From CBDUQP01 sp965369385 (GTDB lineage Bacteria; Planctomycetota; Phycisphaerae; SM23-33): 7,174 bases of DNA. Positions 1 to 6,482 of the stretch are shown piece by piece. Below the pieces are notes generated by a model that was not told the origin of the DNA, did not search any database, and saw nothing but the letters and a program-made list of their open reading frames with translations. The stretch covers positions 1-7,174 of the forward strand of contig CBDUQP010000154.1 in NCBI GenBank assembly GCA_965369385.1, written 5' to 3'. How positions within the stretch are numbered: position 1 is the stretch's first letter; every line of letters starts with the position of its first letter. A program made the translations under genes and the position numbers.

Positions 1-54
1 ACATTCTCCTAAAAAGGGCTTCACTCACGTGACAACCTATTTCAGGACAAGACA
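1..54. other. Leader before the giant gene; possible lost N-terminal coding
   Basis: No complete gene fits here. In the frame of the downstream giant protein, a TAA stop sits at 10-12. The codons between it and the GTG at 55 (K G L H S R D N L F Q D K T) contain no ATG, GTG or TTG. Frame 2 is open to the window edge, so the missing N-terminal part could lie upstream in another frame, separated by a frameshift near the A5 run at 11-15. A weak AGGA at 44-47 is the only ribosome-binding-like sequence. I see no convincing promoter in so short a stretch. Confidence 0.4.
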
Positions 55-3000
55 GTGGGCGTCGGCTTCGGTATTCGTACTCCCACCGCCTATGACGATT
101 CGTATATAGCTGATGTGGAGTTTGATCTCCTGATCGACGCAACCGAGGGAGTCGTGGCGAACGACTACGGTCGTTTCCCCTCCACCACACTGACGGCCGT
201 CCTTGATGAGGCGCCCGAATACGGAACGTTGAAATACCTGAACGACGACGGGGCCTTCTGGTATATTCCCCCGGCTCCGAATGACTGGCCGACCCCCGAC
301 CCCGAGGACGAAGAACCCGGGAACCTGTCTGTATCGTTCACCTATCACGTTGAGGACGACCAAGGATACTTCTCCAATACGGCGACCGTGAACATCAAGG
401 TGGTTCACTACCTCGATCCGGTCCCGACGAATGACACGTTGCGGATTCGTGAGGGCGCCTTCTTTGGCCAAGTCGACGCCTTCGCCAACGATGCCGACCC
501 CAACGGCGATTCGCTTGTCATTGCAAGTGTCAGCGACCCTGACCACGGGGATGTGTTCTGGGAAGGCGGCGTGATCACCTACGTCGCATCGGGGACTCCG
601 GTTGCCGACAGTTTCACGTATACCGTTGCCGACGGACACCGCGGCTTCACAACGGCTACTGTCACTGTGGCCCTGAACAACGCACCGACCTCTGACGAGG
701 TAGTGGTTGTGGAATCTGACGATGGCGCGTATAGCGGAACCATCGGGTGGAGCGACGCCGACAGCGAAACTCCTGCAATGACTCTCGGCACGCCCGCGAG
801 TTACGGTTCGGTCGCCTTGCATTCCGATGGGACGTTCGATTACTATCCGGTTCTCGCGTCCTCCGGGTCGGACACGTTCACGATTGTCGCCTCCGATGGC
901 GCTGACACCACTACAACGGTTGTGCATGTAAATGTCAGCGGCACGCCCAGCTATCCCACGATGTCCGGGAAGGTGGACTCTACCGGCTATGCCGTTGATA
1001 TGGACGGAGGATGGGCCGTGTCCGGTGGTTGCCGCACAGGCTGGCAGGTCCTCTACGGATGCGGGATTGAACTGCTCCAGTACGTCGATGGCGATTGGGT
1101 ATCGCAGGTACTGGACTACGTGGATCCTGAGGCAGCCTCGGCGGATGTGCTCAAGGATAAGGATCATATTAATGTGACTGACGGGGATGATCTCCAGTTC
1201 GGCGCGGCTGTCGCGATGGATGGGTTTGACGGAGCGGACCTACAGAACGCCAGGATCATTGTCGGCGCCCCCAACGACCATGACAGTTCCAATCAGGCCC
1301 CCGGGGCCGCGTACATCTGGCACTATGAGAACGGCGCCTGGCAGGCCCATAAGCTTCTCAGTCCCGAATCAACTGCTGGCGACCATTTCGGCCACACCGT
1401 CGATATCTCTGGGGATATCGCAGTGATTGGGGGGACATACAGGAAGGGGTATGTCTACCGGTATCACGATGACGCTGAGGCGGGCGTCTTCGAGTGGACC
1501 CATGTCGAGGACATCACCGGCCCGACCACGGGCTGCAATATGGCTATTGATGACGATGTGATTGTTGTTGGAGGTTCCACCACGACGGTGTCCTTATACA
1601 GGCGTGAATCGAGTTCCAGCGACGTGTGGACTGCCGAGAGCTTCACCTCTAGTGTTATCCCGAGATCAGTGGCCATCAGTGGCGACACGATTGTGGTTGG
1701 TGATTATGAGGACGGCGCCACCGATACCGGTGCGATCGCTATCCACACATCGACGTACAACTCCGGGACCGATAGCTACGACTGGGCAGAAGAGATGATC
1801 GCCAACCTGCCCACGTTGGCGACCGACACCTTCTTGGGCAGATCCGTCGCCATCGATGGTGGCGTAGTCGTCGCCGGCGCTACCGATATCGGCAACAACG
1901 ATCCCGGCGCCCTGTATATATACGAGAGAAGTCTGCTTCATCAGTGGTCCTTCTCGGAAACCATTGCAGGCGGTCTGGCGGGATACGACAGAGACAATCT
2001 CGGACGGAGCGTTTCGGTTGACAACAATGTCGTCATCGGCGGCGCCCCCGGCAGCGATCGAGTGCGCATAGCTACGGTCGCCCCCAAGGCTACCCACGAG
2101 ATGGTCGTCAATTCGCGATCGGTGGCCGTTGCGAGCACGGGTCAGCCGCTGTTCGCCGGCACGGTGGGCGCTTGGGATGACACCGGCGAGTTGTCGGCTC
2201 TGCCAACTGGATACGAGTACAAGACCAGCAGCTTGCCGGCTGACGTCACCGTAGCATTCGCGGCGAACGGCAACGTCACAGTCACCTCCACATATGTGCA
2301 TGACATCGAAGTAGACTACTGGGTTGAAGACGATCAGGACGAACGTGTGTCGAATGTCTCGACGCTCGCGATCAAGACCGGAGACCAGAGCGCGACGCCT
2401 TCCGGCATCACGCTGGACGCCACTGCGAACACTGGAAGTGTTGATTTTACAAAGCTCACGATCACCAATTACAACAACACTGCGTGCTGCCGTCTGCTTG
2501 AGTTCACCGTTACAGGCGTGACGGCGGCTGCGACAGTTCGCGTGTACGACGAACTGGGACGCAAACTTGTCGAAGGTATCGTCGCCACAGGGCAGACTCA
2601 GTTGTCCCTGGCGGTGACCGTGGAGGCCGAGCTTCTGAACGGCTTCCACAGGCTTCGGGCCACTCAGCAGCTCAGCGGTGACGCTGAGTCCGATGGCGCC
2701 AACATGGACGTGATGGTCGACACCGTTCGGCCGGAGATTCCATATCTGACATCGCTGAATCTGAACGAAACCGACGACAGCGGCATGTCGCCGCGAGACA
2801 ACGTGACAAACGTCCAGAATCTGGATTTCGATATTCTGGCGGGCACGACTTGGTCCACGGTTCACAGGAAGGGTCCGGACGATCCATTCTACATCGATCT
2901 GACCGGCCTTTCGGATGATCCCGAGGTGTCAGAGTCCTCGCTGGGCGACGGCGAGTACCTGTACCAAGTTCAAGCATGGGATCTTGCCGGCAACAACTCC

Positions 3001-4827
3001 TACGACTGGAGCAGCGCTCTTTCGGTCATCGTTGACACGATTGCCCCGACGACCACGCCGGCGTTGGACCTAGTCGATAACTCCGACCGCGGCGCGTTCA
3101 ACTCTGACGACATCACATCCGATCCAACACCGACGTTCGCAGTGACGGGTTCCGAATTCGGGTATCGTGTGACGCGAGACTCGGTGCAGGTCAGTGGGGA
3201 TTATGAGCGTTTGGGTAGCTTTGAAAGCTGGGATCCGTCCTTCTGGATCCCGGCCGATACGGATATCGAGGGGCTCATCACGGCAGAAGGCGAATGGGTT
3301 GACAGAAACACGCCTTCCGGCGAGGAAGACTACTACACGTACGGAGTCACGGCCGTTGACCTTGCCGGCAATGCTGCAACCACGACTGGTGAACTGGAAG
3401 TTTATGTCGATCGAGTTGCACCAAGCATGCCTGACGTCTCTGGAGATGAGGACTCCGATCTGAATCTGGCTGCCATTTCCGACATGGGCCCCTTGGATGA
3501 TGATGAGATCACCAATCTGACAACGCTGAACTTCGGCGTGACCGTCAACGGTGTCTTCCCTGAAGCTGAGTACTATCGAGTGAGCCGCGATGGCGCGCAG
3601 ATTAGTGCAGACTATGAGAGCCTGCCCGGCTACTTCGAAGACAGCGGAATTGAGGCTGCGTATGGCGCCTCCATCGACGATACTCTGGAGTATCGATTGA
3701 TCGCAGTGGATCTGGCCGGCAACGCCACTACGAGCGACGCCCTGGATGTGCTTATTGATACAATTGTGCCATCACAGCCCTCCAGCGGCGTGCTCAACCT
3801 CCAGGCTGGGTCGGATTCCGGCTCCAGCAGCCTTGATAACATCACCAACGCCACGTCATTGGCGTTCGATGTGAACATCACCCCAGAGTGTTACTTCCGT
3901 GTTCAGCGGAATGGAACTGTCGTGGGCAATCAGTTCAATTACTGGAGCAATCCTGCGACTTGGACTGACACCACCGCTCCCCAAAGCCCCGTGGACTGGG
4001 ACTCGGACGTGATTACGCCGCATCAGTATGCCGCCGCGCAAGTCGATCTGGCCGGCAATGTGTCTGCGTACTCCACAGCACTGCCTGTGCTTGTGGATCG
4101 AGCCGGTTCGGCCTTCGAGATCCTCATCAATGGCGGCGACAGCCAGCGGCATGTCATCGAAACCATCGAGGTGTTCCTGACCGACGGCGCCACGCTGGAC
4201 GGCGATGAATTGACGATTTACAAGGACACCGGATCAAGTTGGCAAGAGATGACCAGCTTGGACACTGAGAGTATGTTCGACGATCAGACCAATACCTGGA
4301 CGTTCGATGGCGAACTGAGCGACGGAACCTACTATACCGCCGTTATCGACGGGGGCGGCTTCAGTGGCACTGACTTGGCCGGCAACTCCGTGGCAATCGA
4401 TCTCGTAGCTCATTTCCATCAGTTCGATCTCGATATGGACGGCGATGGCGGCATGAGTCAGGGCGATGTCGACATGTTCTATGACGCTGTCGCAGTCGGG
4501 ACCGATCTCCTTTACGATATCGGCAGCTATGATGCGAACAACGACCCGATCGCGGTGCCTGACGGATACGTCACAATGGCTGACATCAAGACGCTGATCG
4601 GTATCTATTTCAATCTTGTCCTTGGCGATATTAACGTTTCCGGCAACGTCGACTTAGAGGACTTCTTCCTATTGAAGCAGAATTTCGGGATGAGCAATGC
4701 CGAATGGTCGGACGGTGACCTTGATTTTGATGGCGATGTGGACCTTAATGACTTTTTCATCCTCAAGAGCAACTTTGGCTCAAGCACTACCCTTGACGCT
4801 CTAGACGCCATGACGGCATGGGCGTAA
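55..4827 (+). CDS. Giant extracellular mosaic protein: cadherin/Ig-like, FG-GAP propeller, dockerin-like C-terminus
   Basis: 1590 codons from a GTG start. Probably a cell-surface or secreted adhesion or scaffold protein; the ligand is unknown. Residues about 9-118, 122-206 and 207-293 are cadherin/VCBS-like domains (VVANDY, FANDADPNGD, SDADSETP). Residues about 312-672 hold seven FG-GAP-like strands such as FGAAVAMDG, SVAISGDTIVVGD and LGRSVAIDGG, which suggests a beta-propeller. More Ig-like sequence covers about 683-890. Four Ig-like repeats of about 105-126 residues begin at VDTVRP (about 888), VDTIAP (992), VDRVAP (1118) and IDTIVP (1233); DLAGN recurs at 976, 1102, 1219, 1331 and 1440. 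An EF-hand-like DLDMDGDGG lies near 1457, and paired dockerin-type loops (GDINVSGNVDLEDF near 1524; GDLDFDGDVDLNDF near 1555) precede the tail. There is no signal peptide, although the domains are extracellular types, so the start at 55 is formal and the gene is likely N-terminally incomplete. Domain boundaries are by eye. Confidence 0.9.
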   Translation: MGVGFGIRTPTAYDDSYIADVEFDLLIDATEGVVANDYGRFPSTTLTAVLDEAPEYGTLKYLNDDGAFWYIPPAPNDWPTPDPEDEEPGNLSVSFTYHVEDDQGYFSNTATVNIKVVHYLDPVPTNDTLRIREGAFFGQVDAFANDADPNGDSLVIASVSDPDHGDVFWEGGVITYVASGTPVADSFTYTVADGHRGFTTATVTVALNNAPTSDEVVVVESDDGAYSGTIGWSDADSETPAMTLGTPASYGSVALHSDGTFDYYPVLASSGSDTFTIVASDGADTTTTVVHVNVSGTPSYPTMSGKVDSTGYAVDMDGGWAVSGGCRTGWQVLYGCGIELLQYVDGDWVSQVLDYVDPEAASADVLKDKDHINVTDGDDLQFGAAVAMDGFDGADLQNARIIVGAPNDHDSSNQAPGAAYIWHYENGAWQAHKLLSPESTAGDHFGHTVDISGDIAVIGGTYRKGYVYRYHDDAEAGVFEWTHVEDITGPTTGCNMAIDDDVIVVGGSTTTVSLYRRESSSSDVWTAESFTSSVIPRSVAISGDTIVVGDYEDGATDTGAIAIHTSTYNSGTDSYDWAEEMIANLPTLATDTFLGRSVAIDGGVVVAGATDIGNNDPGALYIYERSLLHQWSFSETIAGGLAGYDRDNLGRSVSVDNNVVIGGAPGSDRVRIATVAPKATHEMVVNSRSVAVASTGQPLFAGTVGAWDDTGELSALPTGYEYKTSSLPADVTVAFAANGNVTVTSTYVHDIEVDYWVEDDQDERVSNVSTLAIKTGDQSATPSGITLDATANTGSVDFTKLTITNYNNTACCRLLEFTVTGVTAAATVRVYDELGRKLVEGIVATGQTQLSLAVTVEAELLNGFHRLRATQQLSGDAESDGANMDVMVDTVRPEIPYLTSLNLNETDDSGMSPRDNVTNVQNLDFDILAGTTWSTVHRKGPDDPFYIDLTGLSDDPEVSESSLGDGEYLYQVQAWDLAGNNSYDWSSALSVIVDTIAPTTTPALDLVDNSDRGAFNSDDITSDPTPTFAVTGSEFGYRVTRDSVQVSGDYERLGSFESWDPSFWIPADTDIEGLITAEGEWVDRNTPSGEEDYYTYGVTAVDLAGNAATTTGELEVYVDRVAPSMPDVSGDEDSDLNLAAISDMGPLDDDEITNLTTLNFGVTVNGVFPEAEYYRVSRDGAQISADYESLPGYFEDSGIEAAYGASIDDTLEYRLIAVDLAGNATTSDALDVLIDTIVPSQPSSGVLNLQAGSDSGSSSLDNITNATSLAFDVNITPECYFRVQRNGTVVGNQFNYWSNPATWTDTTAPQSPVDWDSDVITPHQYAAAQVDLAGNVSAYSTALPVLVDRAGSAFEILINGGDSQRHVIETIEVFLTDGATLDGDELTIYKDTGSSWQEMTSLDTESMFDDQTNTWTFDGELSDGTYYTAVIDGGGFSGTDLAGNSVAIDLVAHFHQFDLDMDGDGGMSQGDVDMFYDAVAVGTDLLYDIGSYDANNDPIAVPDGYVTMADIKTLIGIYFNLVLGDINVSGNVDLEDFFLLKQNFGMSNAEWSDGDLDFDGDVDLNDFFILKSNFGSSTTLDALDAMTAWA

Positions 4828-4860
4828 CAGTCTTAGTGGTAGTGCCGGATTGCTGATCAG

Positions 4861-4907
4861 GCGGCCCTGTCTTCGGAGTTACTGAAGGCGGGGCCGCTCT
4901 TTCGATT
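4861..4907 (+). terminator. Strong intrinsic terminator of the giant gene
   Basis: A 14-bp stem pairs 4861-4874 (gcggccctgtcttc) with 4884-4897 (gaaggcggggccgc), using only two G-U wobbles, around a 9-base loop (4875-4883). A T-rich tail, tctttcgatt, follows at 4898-4907. It begins 33 bases after the stop codon of the giant gene. GC-rich stem, short loop and T-tract make this a textbook rho-independent terminator, so the giant gene is probably transcriptionally separate from what follows. Confidence 0.85.
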
Positions 4908-4939
4908 AAGCTGGAGCGGGCACGTGCTCTTAGAAGAAC

Positions 4940-5257
4940 CGGGAAGTCGCCCGTGCTGATGCCTTTGAGGTACAGCCAGGGGACCAACTTGTCAATCGGC
5001 TTGGTTTGTCGCAGGTACGGCGGCAGGATCGCGCTGGTGAACCGCATGCGATTGCCGTCGGCGTCCACCCGCCTGTCGTTCACACGCGGCCGCGCCACCT
5101 CGATCGGCCCCAACCCCGTCAGAATCGACCGCCGCGTGTGTCCATTGCGAACCACCAGCCGTTGGCCGTTGGCGTCGGTGGCGTGGACGCAGGCGTCGAT
5201 GTACTCGGCCACCTCCCCCTCGATCGCCGCCGCCAGCATCCTTGCCTCTCTGGTCAT
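4940..5257 (-). pseudogene. IS256-family (mutator) transposase remnant, N-terminal part only
   Basis: The minus strand encodes about 106 residues typical of the N-terminal region of IS256-family DDE transposases: MLAAAIEGEVAEY, RLVVRNGHTRRSILTG, LGPIEVARPRVNDR, FTSAILPPYLRQ, and LVPWLYLKGISTGDF. Similarity ends just after GDFP at about 4940; beyond it the frame continues as unrelated sequence across the terminator. Intact family members are about 400 residues with catalytic D, D and E after this point, so all catalytic residues are missing. The frame is open on the N-terminal side back to a stop at 5327-5329, but I recognise no family sequence upstream of about 5257, where an ATG (MTREARML) falls. 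The real start is also probably lost. No terminal inverted repeats or target duplication could be recognised. It is a decayed relic with no likely activity. Confidence 0.85.
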
Positions 5258-5463
5258 CCGGCCACGGTGGGCTTGACGCCCATGACAGTACCCGACCAGC
5301 CCGAAGGTGGCTGGAGTCGGCTGAGATTACGCGCCGCCCCCCCCGAGGTGGGGTCGCTTTGCTCGCCAGTCACCGTGTGACCGCTGAAACGATTGAGACA
5401 GACGGTAATTCGCAGGAAGAATGTTGCACTACTCCAAGAAAAGGACCAATCTCAAGTAACGTC
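5258..5463. other. Intergenic stretch, no gene seen
   Basis: About 200 bases between the transposase relic and the promoter of the recombinase locus. It contains a run of eight C (5337-5344) that can fold weakly with gggg at 5350-5353. I see no conserved coding frame, RNA gene or transposon end. It may include unrecognised debris of the transposon's left part. Confidence 0.5.
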
Positions 5464-5492
5464 TTGCGATTTTAACCCTTGTGGCATACAAT
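5464..5492 (+). promoter_or_regulatory. Sigma70-like promoter directed into the invertible segment
   Basis: TTGCGA (5464-5469) is followed after exactly 17 bases by TACAAT (5487-5492), matching the -35 and -10 consensus at 4/6 and 5/6. Transcription would start near 5499, a few bases before the left recombination site at 5505. The RNA would thus begin with that site, which can fold as a 10-bp hairpin, and then cross the segment into the recombinase. An ATG at 5491 overlaps the -10 box, so this promoter could not serve a protein starting there. Predicted from sequence only. Confidence 0.5.
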
Positions 5493-5504
5493 GATCGCAT
5501 ATTT

Positions 5505-5530
5505 GTTCAGATTTGGTGTGAAATCTGAAC
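5505..5530 (+). repeat. Left recombinase core-like site (perfect dyad, 10-6-10)
   Basis: Arm gttcagattt (5505-5514), spacer ggtgtg (5515-5520), arm aaatctgaac (5521-5530). The two arms are perfect reverse complements. Two palindromic arms of about 10 bp around a 6-bp central region is the standard architecture of tyrosine recombinase core sites (for example dif). Bases 5511-5531 recur perfectly in inverted orientation at 5737-5757. In RNA the site would also form a stable hairpin. Confidence 0.75.
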
Positions 5531-5579
5531 TCATTTTCTTTTCCGCTGTGCGACGTTTTCTTTCGCCCCAATCCTCTAT

Positions 5580-5714
5580 GTGCCGGGCATTGCTACGGCA
5601 ATCTTTGCCGCCGCCTTCGTTCATGGATCGTTTCTGCCCTTCGCCGTGACGGTATCCGCTGTTGGTTTCCCCATTCTGGCTCTCGTCATAGCCTATGTAC
5701 CCCAAAGTACTTAA
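5580..5714 (+). CDS. Possible small hydrophobic membrane protein inside the invertible segment
   Basis: A 44-codon frame from GTG 5580 to TAA 5712-5714, open from 5529. Its product is almost free of charged residues and looks like two membrane helices: PGIATAIFAAAFVHG, then a stretch through FAVTVSAVGF and PILALVIAYVP. No ribosome-binding site precedes the GTG and no other standard start codon is available, so it could be a real small protein, a fragment of a larger membrane protein, or chance. The minus strand in the same codon register is also open and highly charged. Complementary registers swap hydrophobic and hydrophilic residues, so one of the two is a shadow; the lack of charge slightly favours this strand. 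I recognise no family. Confidence 0.25.
   Translation: MPGIATAIFAAAFVHGSFLPFAVTVSAVGFPILALVIAYVPQST
5589..5609 (+). other. Two mutually exclusive small hairpins inside the segment
   Basis: attgc (5589-5593) can pair with gcaat (5598-5602) around tacg, while the overlapping ggcaa (5597-5601) can instead pair with ttgcc (5605-5609) around tct. Both stems are perfect but only 5 bp long. Alternative structures of this kind occur in attenuators, but these are short enough to be chance. Confidence 0.2.
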
Positions 5715-5737
5715 GTGCAGTTGGTTTCGTGTTGTCA

Positions 5738-5763
5738 GTTCAGATTTCACACCAAATGCGAAT
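5738..5763 (-). repeat. Right recombinase core-like site (one arm diverged)
   Basis: Arm gttcagattt (5738-5747), spacer cacacc (5748-5753), arm aaatgcgaat (5754-5763). The inner arm and spacer match the left site exactly in inverted orientation. The outer arm differs from the left outer arm at three of ten positions (aaat and gaa kept). One strong and one weaker half-site per core is common for tyrosine recombinase targets. The site ends just before the Shine-Dalgarno sequence at 5767-5774. Confidence 0.7.
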
Positions 5764-5766
5764 AGA

Positions 5767-5796
5767 AAGGAGGGTGACATGACACGAGGACCATGA
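5767..5796 (+). promoter_or_regulatory. Strong ribosome-binding site with five-codon minicistron overlapping the recombinase start
   Basis: aaggaggg (5767-5774) is a near-perfect Shine-Dalgarno sequence, but it is spaced 4 bases from ATG 5779-5781, not from the recombinase. From 5779 the frame reads only M T R G P and stops at TGA 5794-5796, overlapping the recombinase ATG (5793-5795) as ATGA. The recombinase has its own weaker GAGGA at 5786-5790. This layout suggests translational coupling of recombinase synthesis to a minicistron, or to a longer upstream frame when the segment is inverted. The alternative is that the strong site simply feeds the start 14 bases further on. Confidence 0.5.
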
Positions 5797-6425
5797 TGCA
5801 CGCGACAGACTGGGTGGTTGGCCCGGACAAGTACTTGTCCAATGCGGAAGCACGGAGGCTTCTGGCGGTAGCCCGAGGCAAGGCGAGCCGACGCACGAGC
5901 CGGAGACATTCGGTGGCGGTGAGGGACTACTTCGTCATTCATTTGGCTTTGGCGACCGGTCTCCGCGTGATGGAGATTGCGGCCCTCAATTGCGGGGATC
6001 TCTTGCTGCGGGGCCATGCGTCCAAATTGCTGGTACGTCATGGCAAGGGCGACAAGAAGCGGCTGGTCTACTTTGGCCGCGGGTTTGCCGAGCACTGCCG
6101 CGGGTACCTGGATTGGAAGCGACGGGCGGGCGAGCCGACCGAGCCGCAGTCGCCGCTGCTGTTGTCCAGCCGAACCAAGGGACACATGAGTGAACGGGCG
6201 ATCCAGAAAGCGTTCAAGCGGTGTGCAAGGCTCGCCAGTTTGCCGGAGTGGTACTCGATTCACAGCCTCCGGCACACGTATGCGTGTGCTCTGCTGAAGG
6301 CCGGGGGCGGCAACATCCGGCTGGTGCAGAAGCAGTTGGGGCACTCGAGCATCACGACGACCCAGGTGTATGCGGACGTGATGACCAAGGATATCGAGCG
6401 AGCACTGGAGGGATTGTACCAATGA
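5793..6425 (+). CDS. Small tyrosine site-specific recombinase, catalytic domain only
   Basis: 210 residues. Tyrosine recombinases cut and rejoin DNA through a 3'-phosphotyrosine at short core sites. All six catalytic positions are visible: Arg58 (TGLRVMEIAAL), Lys85 (RHGKGDKKR), His157 and Arg160 (HSLRHTYA), His184 (LGHSSITTTQVYA) and nucleophile Tyr193. Phage and Xer-type integrases are about 300-400 residues with an N-terminal SAM-like core-binding domain. Here only about 57 residues precede the first Arg, so that domain is missing, as in FimB/FimE-type invertases of about 200 residues. The integron-integrase insertion is not seen. ATG 5793 and 5796 are both possible starts; a TGA at 5775 in this frame excludes a longer one. 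Immediately upstream lie two inverted core-like sites, its most likely substrate. The motifs appear intact and the enzyme is probably functional. An XerC/D-like or small-cassette role remains possible. Confidence 0.93.
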   Translation: MMHATDWVVGPDKYLSNAEARRLLAVARGKASRRTSRRHSVAVRDYFVIHLALATGLRVMEIAALNCGDLLLRGHASKLLVRHGKGDKKRLVYFGRGFAEHCRGYLDWKRRAGEPTEPQSPLLLSSRTKGHMSERAIQKAFKRCARLASLPEWYSIHSLRHTYACALLKAGGGNIRLVQKQLGHSSITTTQVYADVMTKDIERALEGLYQ

Positions 6426-6437
6426 ACCTTTCGAACG

Positions 6438-6460
6438 CCGGGGGCCGGAGGGGCCCTCGG
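6438..6460 (+). other. GC-rich hairpin between recombinase and lipoprotein genes
   Basis: ccgggggcc (6438-6446) pairs with ggccctcgg (6452-6460) over 9 bp with one G-U pair and a 5-base ggagg loop. It starts 13 bases after the recombinase stop. No T-tract follows, so it is not a standard intrinsic terminator. It could stabilise the upstream mRNA 3' end, pause polymerase, or lower readthrough into the lipoprotein gene. Confidence 0.5.
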
Positions 6461-6482
6461 AACTGACGTAGAGGAGTTATGG

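Larger units (their letters stand above)
5505..5763. mobile_element. Putative invertible DNA segment (phase switch) beside a tyrosine recombinase
   Basis: Two core-like sites (5505-5530 and 5738-5763) face each other and share a 21-bp perfect inverted repeat (5511-5531 against 5737-5757). Their 6-bp spacers are reverse complements, as inversion requires. Recombination in the spacers would flip bases 5521-5747 (227 bp). The right site ends 30 bp before the start of a small tyrosine recombinase with no DNA-binding arm domain, the arrangement known from fimbrial phase switches of the FimB/FimE type. A promoter-like sequence lies just outside the left site. Flipping on paper changes the reading frames: as sequenced, the frame from ATG 5491 stops at 5647-5649; inverted, it runs 101 codons to TGA 5794-5796, overlapping the recombinase ATG. 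Alternatives are a relic of an excised cassette or an autoregulatory binding-site pair that never inverts. No inverted reads can be examined here. Confidence 0.6.

Noticed and set aside
37..1167. 376-codon minus-strand frame opposite the giant gene
   Set aside because: No recognisable domain, and the plus strand encodes clear cadherin-like and FG-GAP repeats throughout.
1666..2865. 399-codon minus-strand frame
   Set aside because: Antisense shadow of the giant protein; Arg/His-rich composition with no motif.
4953..5475. Plus-strand open frames over the transposase relic
   Set aside because: Shadow frames; the minus strand carries recognisable IS256-family motifs.
5505..5763. Integron attC sites with an integron integrase
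   Set aside because: The sites are short 10-6-10 cores without attC consensus boxes (GTTRRRY pairs), and the recombinase lacks the extra helix insertion expected of integron integrases.
5472..6422. Long open frame on the minus strand opposite the recombinase and the segment
   Set aside because: Across the recombinase it is the antisense shadow of a gene with complete catalytic motifs. Only the 5521-5747 part matters, as the frame used by the in-silico inverted form.
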